The translations under genes and the position numbers were made by a program. From Omnitrophica bacterium RIFCSPLOWO2_01_FULL_45_10 (GTDB lineage Bacteria > Omnitrophota > Gorgyraeia > 2-01-FULL-45-10): 19,059 bases of DNA. The stretch covers positions 4,852 through 23,910 of the forward strand of contig MHFL01000046.1 in NCBI GenBank assembly GCA_001804165.1, in the 5' to 3' direction. Position 1 is the first letter of the stretch; every line of letters begins with the position of its first letter. This document shows, one piece after another, positions 14,127-19,059 of this stretch. The notes below the pieces were generated by a model that was given only the letters and a program-made list of their open reading frames with translations, was not told where the DNA came from and did not search any database.

Positions 14127-14841
14127 GTTTAGTTCCTTTTTTTATTATTAAATCGGGCCTTCGTTCCCGCGTTCTCTTCAGCGATTCCTTTAACCGCCAT
14201 TCCGCTATTTTCTTATGATCACCGCTTAATAAAATACGAGGCGCTTTCATTCCCATGAATACTTCCGGTCTTGTATATTGAGGGTATTCCAACAGCCTAT
14301 TTTCGAAAGTTTCAAATCTTAACGATTCCTGTGAGCCCAAGACACCGGGTTTGAGTCTCGCAACGGCATCTATCAGAACAAGCGCCGGTATCTCGCCGCA
14401 TGTCAGGATATAATCGCCTATCGAAACTTCTTCGTCGACTAGACTCCTTATCCGCTCATCAACACCTTCGTAGTGGCCGCAGATTAGGATCAATCTTCTT
14501 TCTTTAGATAATTTTTTTACTACGATTTGGTTAAGTTTTTTACCTTGTGGTGTTAATAAAATAATTCGCATATGGTCTTTGGTCTTTGGTCTACGGTCTA
14601 CGGTCTTTTTCAATAGCCCTAAACTTTTGAGTGCTCGATATACCGGATCAACCTTCATCACCATCCCAGCGCCTCCGCCGAATGGTTTGTCGTCCGCCGA
14701 ACGGTGCGCGTCAAACGTCCAGTCTCTCAGGTTGTGAATCCTGAACTTAAGCGCGCCCTTGTCTTGCGCGCGCCTCAACATCGATTCATTCAGCACGCTA
14801 TCAAACATTTTTGGGAATAATGTTAGAATGTCAATTCTCAT
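14110..14841 (-). CDS. trmD: tRNA (guanine-N1)-methyltransferase
   Basis: SPOUT methyltransferase (243 aa) making m1G37 in tRNAs that read CNN and some other codons, which prevents +1 frameshifting. It shows DKPFGGGAGMVMK (51-63), the knot segments LICGHYEGVDERI (119-131) and IGDYILTCGEIPALVLIDAV (141-160), RLKPGVLG and LEYPQYTRP. In the knot, the usual TGGE reads TCGE. Residues about 78-89 (KKTVDRRPKTKDH) are encoded by five tandem heptanucleotides and sit in a loop of variable length, so they are probably harmless. It follows rpsP directly; rimM, usual at this position, is absent. Confidence 0.97.
   Translation of the reverse strand: MRIDILTLFPKMFDSVLNESMLRRAQDKGALKFRIHNLRDWTFDAHRSADDKPFGGGAGMVMKVDPVYRALKSLGLLKKTVDRRPKTKDHMRIILLTPQGKKLNQIVVKKLSKERRLILICGHYEGVDERIRSLVDEEVSIGDYILTCGEIPALVLIDAVARLKPGVLGSQESLRFETFENRLLEYPQYTRPEVFMGMKAPRILLSGDHKKIAEWRLKESLKRTRERRPDLIIKKGTKHGKTY
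14574..14608 (-). repeat. Five tandem heptanucleotides inside trmD
   Basis: In plus-strand order: GGTCTTT, GGTCTTT, GGTCTAC, GGTCTAC, GGTCTTT; in gene direction AAAGACC and GTAGACC units. Five units of 7 bp (35 bp) shift through all three reading frames and encode a basic linker in TrmD. The period of seven is shared with two other loci in the window (15141-15231 and 17043-17070). Confidence 0.85.
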
Positions 14842-14859
14842 AAAGTGAACAGCCGCAAG

Positions 14860-15108
14860 TTATGCTGTTTTAATCCCTTGTTTCTTAAGAAGTGTTTTAA
14901 CTATCGCCGATGGCACGGCTCCCACTCCAAGCCAATACTCCGCCCTATCTTTATTGACCTTCACGTTCGCAGGTTCGGTCTTAGGGTCATAATACCCGAT
15001 TGTCTCCAGCGGCCGCCCGTCCCGAGGCTTCCTTTTGTCCGTCACCACAATGCGATGGAACGGCTTCTTCAGCGTTCCGAATCTTTTCAATCTAATTACT
15101 GCCGGCAT
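14860..15108 (-). CDS. rpsP: 30S ribosomal protein S16
   Basis: Ribosomal protein S16 (82 aa), early-assembling protein of the 30S body. Conserved stretches: IRLKRFGTLKKPFHRIVVTD, the DGRPLETIGYYDPKTEP segment, and RAEYWLGVGAVPSAIVKTLL. The ATG has a consensus AGGAGG five bases upstream. It heads the rpsP-trmD-rplS-rnhB group. A weak promoter can be drawn just upstream on the minus strand (TTTGCA, 17 bp, TATGCT), four of six matches in each box, so it is only suggestive. Confidence 0.97.
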   Translation of the reverse strand: MPAVIRLKRFGTLKKPFHRIVVTDKRKPRDGRPLETIGYYDPKTEPANVKVNKDRAEYWLGVGAVPSAIVKTLLKKQGIKTA

Positions 15109-15140
15109 CTTTACCTCCTGTTATATCCATGTTAGCATAA

Positions 15141-15231
15141 AGTCCAAAGCGAAAAGTGCAAAGTTAAAACTAAAAACTTAAAGCTTTAAGTCTAACACTT
15201 TAGTTTTGCGCTTTGCGCTTTACGTTTTGCG
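15141..15231. repeat. Thirteen degenerate heptanucleotides forming a long hairpin between murA and rpsP
   Basis: The stretch divides into 13 consecutive 7-mers without a gap: AGTCCAA, AGCGAAA, AGTGCAA, AGTTAAA, ACTAAAA, ACTTAAA, GCTTTAA, GTCTAAC, ACTTTAG, TTTTGCG, CTTTGCG, CTTTACG, TTTTGCG. The left half is A-rich and the right half is its mirror complement, with a 16-bp perfect palindrome (ACTTAAAG/CTTTAAGT, 15176-15191) at the centre. The whole can fold as an imperfect stem on either strand. It starts two bases past the murA stop and may end the murA transcript, since a TTTTT run follows the central palindrome on the minus strand. Confidence 0.75.
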
Positions 15232-15232
15232 T

Positions 15233-16498
15233 TTACTTCTCCTTCTCCCTCCACACCCTCGCGCCTAACTTTGTCAGTTTATCTTCCAACTTCTCATAAC
15301 CCCTGTCTAAATGATAGACCCTGTTGATCTCTGTCCTGTTCCTCGCTACGAGACCCGCCAGAACAAGGGCCGCGGATGCTCTCAGGTCCGAGGCCATCAC
15401 AGGCGCGCCGCTTAAATATTTTACGCCTTTCACTATAGCATTTGGCCCCTCCAGGATTATATCAGCGCCCATCCTCGCCAACTCGCTTATATGTATGAAA
15501 CGCTCAGGATATATCTTCTCCGTTATCACGCTTATCCCCTCAGTTACCGCCATCAGGCTCATGAATTGCGCCTGCATATCTGTCGGAAAACCGGGATACG
15601 GAAGCGTCGTTATGGTGACGGGCCTTAATTTTTTTATGAATCTCGCCCTGAAACCCCCTGTTGACTCGCTTATATCGAGGCCCGACTCGGTGAGTTTATC
15701 TACCAATGCCACTACGTGCTCAAGGCGGGCTCCCTTTAAACGAAGATCGCCCTTTGTAATTGCCGCCGCGAGCATATATGTGCCGGCCTCGATCCTATCG
15801 GCTATTACATAATGCTCCGCGCCGTGAAGCCGCTTTACGCCTTCGATGATTATCCTGTGAGTCGAGTGACCCTTTATTTTCGCGCCCATCTTGAGTAAAA
15901 ATTCCGCGAGGTCCACTACTTCCGGTTCGCATGCCGCGTTCTCTATCACCGTGACGCCATTCGCCAGCGTTGCGGCCATCATCGTATTCGCGGTCGCGAG
16001 AACGCTTGTGCCGAAATGCCCGCCTAAATAAACGTTTCCTCCGCGCAAGCCTTTGGCGTCCGCTATGATATAACCTTTTTCAACCTTCACCTTGACGCCA
16101 AGGGCCTTAATACCTTTCATGTGAAGGTCGATGGGCCTTGGTCCTATAATGCATCCTCCCGGAAATGAGACTTCCGCGAACCTCTGTTTAGCCAGAAGGG
16201 GACCGAGCACACAGATGGAAGCTCGCATGGTGCTGACAAGATCGTACGGCGCTTTCCATTTTTTATATCCTTTCGGCTCAACTATGACTTCATCGCCGTC
16301 CTGCTCAACCTTCACCCCCAAGTTTCTAATTATCTTGAGCATGGTCGACATATCTCTTAAAGCGGGGACATTTCTGATAATAGACTTATCATCCGATAGA
16401 AGCGTCGCTGCCAATATCGGGAGGGCCGCGTTCTTCGCTCCGCTTATCGACACAGCGCCTACGAGCCTCTGCCCGCCTTCTATAATTAGTTTATCCAT
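15233..16498 (-). CDS. murA: UDP-N-acetylglucosamine 1-carboxyvinyltransferase
   Basis: MurA (421 aa) transfers enolpyruvate from PEP to UDP-GlcNAc, the first committed step of peptidoglycan synthesis, in the cytoplasm. Evidence: SISGAKNAALPILAATLL (17-34) with Lys22-Asn23, MRASICVLGPLLA (91-103), and the active-site loop GGCIIGPRPIDLH with Cys116, the residue that makes most MurA proteins sensitive to fosfomycin. GYPGFPTDMQAQFMSLM-type substrate contacts appear as PYPGFPTDMQAQFMSL. ATG start overlapping the prmC end by 13 bp. Presence supports a peptidoglycan-containing bacterium. Confidence 0.97.
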   Translation of the reverse strand: MDKLIIEGGQRLVGAVSISGAKNAALPILAATLLSDDKSIIRNVPALRDMSTMLKIIRNLGVKVEQDGDEVIVEPKGYKKWKAPYDLVSTMRASICVLGPLLAKQRFAEVSFPGGCIIGPRPIDLHMKGIKALGVKVKVEKGYIIADAKGLRGGNVYLGGHFGTSVLATANTMMAATLANGVTVIENAACEPEVVDLAEFLLKMGAKIKGHSTHRIIIEGVKRLHGAEHYVIADRIEAGTYMLAAAITKGDLRLKGARLEHVVALVDKLTESGLDISESTGGFRARFIKKLRPVTITTLPYPGFPTDMQAQFMSLMAVTEGISVITEKIYPERFIHISELARMGADIILEGPNAIVKGVKYLSGAPVMASDLRASAALVLAGLVARNRTEINRVYHLDRGYEKLEDKLTKLGARVWREKEK

Positions 16499-17211
16499 CG
16501 CGACATTATAACCCTACCGATCCCGTTCCGGTCTTTTCTTATTTTCAATACCTTTAATGATTCGGTCCTATCTATTATTTTTCTGATTTCCGCCGCCTGA
16601 CCAAAACCTATCTCCATAATTAAATAGCCGCCGCCCCTCAAATGGCTCTCTGCGTCCTTTATTATCCTTCTATAAAAATCAAGGCCGTCCTCTCCGCCAT
16701 AAAGCGCCGCCATCGGCTCCATCAAGACCTCTCTCCCGATGTCTCTAAATTCGTATCGCGCGATGTAAGGCGGATTCGATACGATTATGTCAAATTTGCC
16801 TTCTACATTTTCGAACAGGTCGCTTCTTACAAATTCTATTATATCATTTACCCCATGCCGCGCGGCGTTTCTTTTGGCGACATCCAAGGTATCTTGAGAT
16901 ATATCAGAGGCGACTATTTTACAATCAGGCATGTTCTTTGTCAATCCTTCGACTTCGCTCAGGATTGATGGTGAGCGGAGTCGAACCATCAAAGATATTG
17001 CGATATTGCCGGACCCTGTGCAAAGATCTAGTATCCGCGGACTCTGCACCATGCACCCTGTACTCTGCACAAGACTCACGACCTCGTCGACCAGCATTTC
17101 CGTCTCCGGCCGCGGTATGAAAACATTTTCGTTGACCATAAAATCCAATCCAAAAAATTCCTGCTTACCCATGATATATTGAATTGGCGTATAAGGCGCT
17201 ATTGTTTTCAT
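16486..17211 (-). CDS. prmC: Release-factor glutamine methyltransferase, lacking the N-terminal domain
   Basis: SAM-dependent methyltransferase (241 aa) that methylates the Gln of the GGQ motif in release factors. SAM motif I is LDLCTGSGNIAISL (61-74), and the substrate motif NPPY is at 146-149; QYIMGKQEFFGLDF and IPRPETEMLVDEV mark the family. The ATG at 17211 lies one base after the prfA stop with GGGG four bases upstream, giving tight coupling to its substrate's gene; a TTG at 17232 is less likely. The usual N-terminal helical domain of about 65-70 residues is missing. Two repeat-derived segments are translated inside it: about 48-57 (heptanucleotides) and about 75-94 (palindromic element). 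The catalytic parts look intact, so it is probably functional. Confidence 0.92.
   Translation of the reverse strand: MKTIAPYTPIQYIMGKQEFFGLDFMVNENVFIPRPETEMLVDEVVSLVQSTGCMVQSPRILDLCTGSGNIAISLMVRLRSPSILSEVEGLTKNMPDCKIVASDISQDTLDVAKRNAARHGVNDIIEFVRSDLFENVEGKFDIIVSNPPYIARYEFRDIGREVLMEPMAALYGGEDGLDFYRRIIKDAESHLRGGGYLIMEIGFGQAAEIRKIIDRTESLKVLKIRKDRNGIGRVIMSRWIN
16936..16994. repeat. Palindromic element translated in frame inside prmC
   Basis: The arms TCAATCCT/AGGATTGA (16941-16948, 16961-16968) and TGATGGT/ACCATCA enclose two inverted 13-mers, TTCGACTTCGCTC and GAGCGGAGTCGAA, matching at 12 of 13 positions. Outer CTTTG/CAAAG close the palindrome. It encodes RLRSPSILSEVEG plus flanks in PrmC, between SAM motif I and the next strand. 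The form recalls palindromic elements that insert into genes in frame, such as those of Rickettsia; family membership was not checked. Confidence 0.75.
17043..17070 (-). repeat. Four tandem heptanucleotides inside prmC
   Basis: Plus-strand units TCTGCAC, CATGCAC, CCTGTAC, TCTGCAC; in gene direction GTGCAGA, GTACAGG, GTGCATG, GTGCAGA. They encode the linker VQSTGCMVQS just before SAM motif I of PrmC, where related proteins vary in length. Confidence 0.8.
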
Positions 17212-17212
17212 A

Positions 17213-18289
17213 TTACCCCGCCCTTGCCTCAAGTTTTAATCTCTTATCCTCGCGCCTTAATGCCTGTATCATATCGTCGAGTTCGCCTTCCAAAACCTCT
17301 TCCAGATTATGCACAGCCAGCCCTATCCTGTGGTCGGTCAGGCGCCTATCAGGAAAATTGTACGTGCGTATCTTCTCTGAGCGGTCGCCCGTCCCGACTT
17401 GGATACGCCTGGCCCGAGACATCTTGGATTCCTGCTCATCCTTCTTCGCATCGAAGAGTCTCGCCCTAAGCACCCTTAGGGCCTTTGCCTTATTTTTAAG
17501 TTGGGAACGCTCGTCCTGACAGGTAACAACCATGCCGGTTGGAATGTGCGTTATGCGCACAGCGGAATCGGTTCGGTTCACTCCCTGGCCGCCCTTACCG
17601 CTGGCCCTAAAAACATCTATTCTCAAATCATCGGGCTTGATGTCAATCTCAACGTCTTCTGCCTCAGGCAGAACGGCAACTGTCGCTGCGGAAGTATGTA
17701 TCCTGCCGCTTGCCTCTGTAATGGGTACGCGCTGAACCCGGTGCGTGCCGCTTTCATATTTAAGCCGTTCATACGCGCCCTTCCCGGAGATGGAAATTAT
17801 GACCTCCTTGTATCCGCCCTTTTCCGTAATGCTTGAAGCAATGAGTTCTACTTTCCATCCTTTCTTTTGAGCGTATTTCGAATACATGCGCAAAAGGTCG
17901 GCGGCGAAGAGGCTCGCCTCTAAACCCCCGGTCCCGGCCCTTATCTCCATTATTATGTTTCTAGAGATACCTGCCTCCTCATCTAAGAGTATCTCCTCCA
18001 ATCTCGACTCAACATCTTTTATTTTAAATTCCAAATTTCGCTTCTCTTCCTCAGCGAGCAATAAAAATTCCGCGTCTTGAGACTTTTCGGCCAATACCCT
18101 ATCCATGTCCTTTAGGTCATTTGAAATCTTAAGATATTCGTTATACTTATTGATTAAAGGAGTTAATCCCGCCAATTCCTTGGCTAAGGAGCGGTACTCA
18201 ACAGGATTCGCAATGACCTTTGGGTCGGCAAGAGATACCTGCAATTCCTCGAAGCGTTTCTTCTTTTTTTCAATTATCTTATCAAGCAT
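17213..18289 (-). CDS. prfA: Peptide chain release factor 1
   Basis: RF1 (358 aa) recognises UAA and UAG and triggers peptide release. The codon-recognition tripeptide PxT reads PIT at 189-191 (RVQRVPITEASGRIHTSA), which identifies RF1 rather than RF2 (SPF). The catalytic GGQ is at 233-235 (RASGKGGQGVNRTDSAV). The N-terminal coiled-coil domain spans about 1-105. Length is standard. ATG start, nine bases after the rpmE stop, with only a distant GAGGGG. The stop is followed after one base by the prmC start. Confidence 0.97.
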   Translation of the reverse strand: MLDKIIEKKKKRFEELQVSLADPKVIANPVEYRSLAKELAGLTPLINKYNEYLKISNDLKDMDRVLAEKSQDAEFLLLAEEEKRNLEFKIKDVESRLEEILLDEEAGISRNIIMEIRAGTGGLEASLFAADLLRMYSKYAQKKGWKVELIASSITEKGGYKEVIISISGKGAYERLKYESGTHRVQRVPITEASGRIHTSAATVAVLPEAEDVEIDIKPDDLRIDVFRASGKGGQGVNRTDSAVRITHIPTGMVVTCQDERSQLKNKAKALRVLRARLFDAKKDEQESKMSRARRIQVGTGDRSEKIRTYNFPDRRLTDHRIGLAVHNLEEVLEGELDDMIQALRREDKRLKLEARAG

Positions 18290-18298
18290 AACAAAACA

Positions 18299-18604
18299 TT
18301 AAGATGCCCCTCGGTCGTTCTCATCTTCCTTTTTCTCTTCTATCTTTTCCGGCTCTTTCGCGTCCGGTTCGATGGTTTTAGAGACTTTTGCCGGTTTCGG
18401 TTTTGTCTTACCGGCATACCTCTTTGTGAAGCGCTCAACCCTTCCGGCTGAATCTATTAATTTTTGCTTGCCGGTGAAAAAGGGATGGCATTTTGAGCAT
18501 ATGTCGACATGAATATTTTGCCTCGTCGAGCGCGTATGTATCACTTCGCCGCAAACGCAAACTATCGTCGTCTCTTTGTACTCGGGGTGAATCTTGTCTT
18601 TCAT
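18299..18604 (-). CDS. rpmE: 50S ribosomal protein L31, zinc-binding type
   Basis: L31 (101 aa). The zinc ligands Cys16, Cys18, Cys36 and Cys39 (CVC...CSKC) are all present, so this is the C+ form that binds Zn. Other conserved parts are the N-terminal [28 protein letters not shown] and FTKRYA. From about residue 68 a charged tail of Lys, Glu and Pro follows, longer than in E. coli (70 aa). ATG start with AGGAGG five bases upstream; this site overlaps the TAG stop of rho. Confidence 0.97.
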   Translation of the reverse strand: MKDKIHPEYKETTIVCVCGEVIHTRSTRQNIHVDICSKCHPFFTGKQKLIDSAGRVERFTKRYAGKTKPKPAKVSKTIEPDAKEPEKIEEKKEDENDRGAS

Positions 18605-18613
18605 TTTTTCCTC

Positions 18614-19059
18614 CTATTTCTGATTTAGAGTCATCAAAAACTCGGCATTCGTCTTCGACTTCGACAACTTTTCTATCAATAACTGCATCGCCTCATCCGA
18701 ATTCAACTCGTTAAGAACCTTTCTCACGAGCCAGATGCGTTTTAATTCATCTTCATGGACAAGGAGCTCTTCTTTGCGCGTATTAGAGCGTTTAATATCG
18801 ATGGCCGGATAGATCCTTTTCTGGAACAGATTCCTGTCAAGTTGAAGTTCCATGTTCCCTGTTCCCTTGAACTCCTCAAATATCACCTCATCCATCCTTG
18901 AGCCCGTGTCTACAAGCGCCGTTGCGATTATTGTGAGACTGCCCCCCTCCTCAATATTCCTGGCAGCGCCGAAGAACCTCTTGGGTTTCTGCAGGGCGTT
19001 GGAGTCGACCCCGCCTGATAATATCTTGCCGGAATGCGGGACAACGGTATTGTAGGCCC
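18614..19059 (-). CDS. rho: Transcription termination factor Rho, C-terminal part, cut by window edge
   Basis: The last 148 residues of Rho, the hexameric RNA helicase that ends transcription. Translation from the right edge reads [20 protein letters not shown] (including the Q-loop lysine), then [54 protein letters not shown] and [15 protein letters not shown], all highly conserved in Rho. The RNA-binding domain and Walker A/B motifs lie past the edge. Nine bases separate its stop from rpmE. The short ATG-initiated frame from 18895 is only the tail of this gene. Confidence 0.97.
   Translation of the reverse strand, partial: AYNTVVPHSGKILSGGVDSNALQKPKRFFGAARNIEEGGSLTIIATALVDTGSRMDEVIFEEFKGTGNMELQLDRNLFQKRIYPAIDIKRSNTRKEELLVHEDELKRIWLVRKVLNELNSDEAMQLLIEKLSKSKTNAEFLMTLNQK

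Noticed and set aside
15141..15231. CRISPR array
   Set aside because: The units are only 7 bp with no spacers, and no cas gene is present in the window.
17212..17232. TTG start for prmC giving seven more residues
   Set aside because: It would overlap the prfA end, and the ATG at 17211 sits one base past the prfA stop with GGGG upstream.

Overview
The window is one block of genes, all on the minus strand, so transcription runs from right to left. Two modules can be read. The right third (about 13.1-19.06 kb) holds housekeeping genes for information processing and the cell wall, in transcription order rho (C-terminal part), rpmE, prfA, prmC, murA, rpsP, trmD, rplS, rnhB. The left two thirds (0-13.06 kb) hold a Wood-Ljungdahl (reductive acetyl-CoA) pathway island: fhs, fchA, folD, metF, cooC, cooS/acsA, a CooF-like four-cluster ferredoxin, an FAD/NAD(P) oxidoreductase, acsB, acsC, and the start of acsV (RACo), which is cut by the left edge.

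The island covers most of the pathway. Fhs, FchA, FolD and MetF take formate to methyl-tetrahydrofolate. CooS with its nickel-insertion ATPase CooC forms the CO dehydrogenase. AcsB is acetyl-CoA synthase, AcsC is the large subunit of the corrinoid iron-sulfur protein (CoFeSP), and AcsV reactivates oxidised corrinoid. The small CoFeSP subunit (acsD) and the methyltransferase (acsE) are not in the window and may lie past the left edge. All metal-ligand residues checked in CooS, AcsB, AcsC, CooC and the CooF-like protein are present, so the system looks functional. The CooF-like protein and the flavoprotein between cooS and acsB suggest a link between CO/CO2 chemistry and NAD(P)H.

A strong sigma70-type promoter (TTGACT, 17 bp, TAAAAT) lies at the boundary between the modules, with its -35 box on the rnhB stop codon. 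It is the best candidate for driving the island. The only long gene-free stretch (5739-6287) separates cooS from the CooF-like gene. It is filled by two adjacent imperfect palindromic elements of about 240-250 bp each.

The window is rich in small repeats. Tandem heptanucleotides occur at three places (inside trmD, between rpsP and murA, inside prmC). A palindromic element is translated in frame inside prmC. A pair of GAAATTT hairpins spans the 3' end of the flavoprotein gene. These look like parts of dispersed repeat families.

Organism: a bacterium (Rho, RF1, L31, MurA, TrmD) with a Wood-Ljungdahl pathway using tetrahydrofolate. The combination of gene order, truncated prmC, missing rimM and repeat habit is most like uncultured lineages such as Candidatus Omnitrophota. 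That is inference from memory and was not tested by any search. No rRNA, tRNA, CRISPR array, transposase or phage gene was seen.
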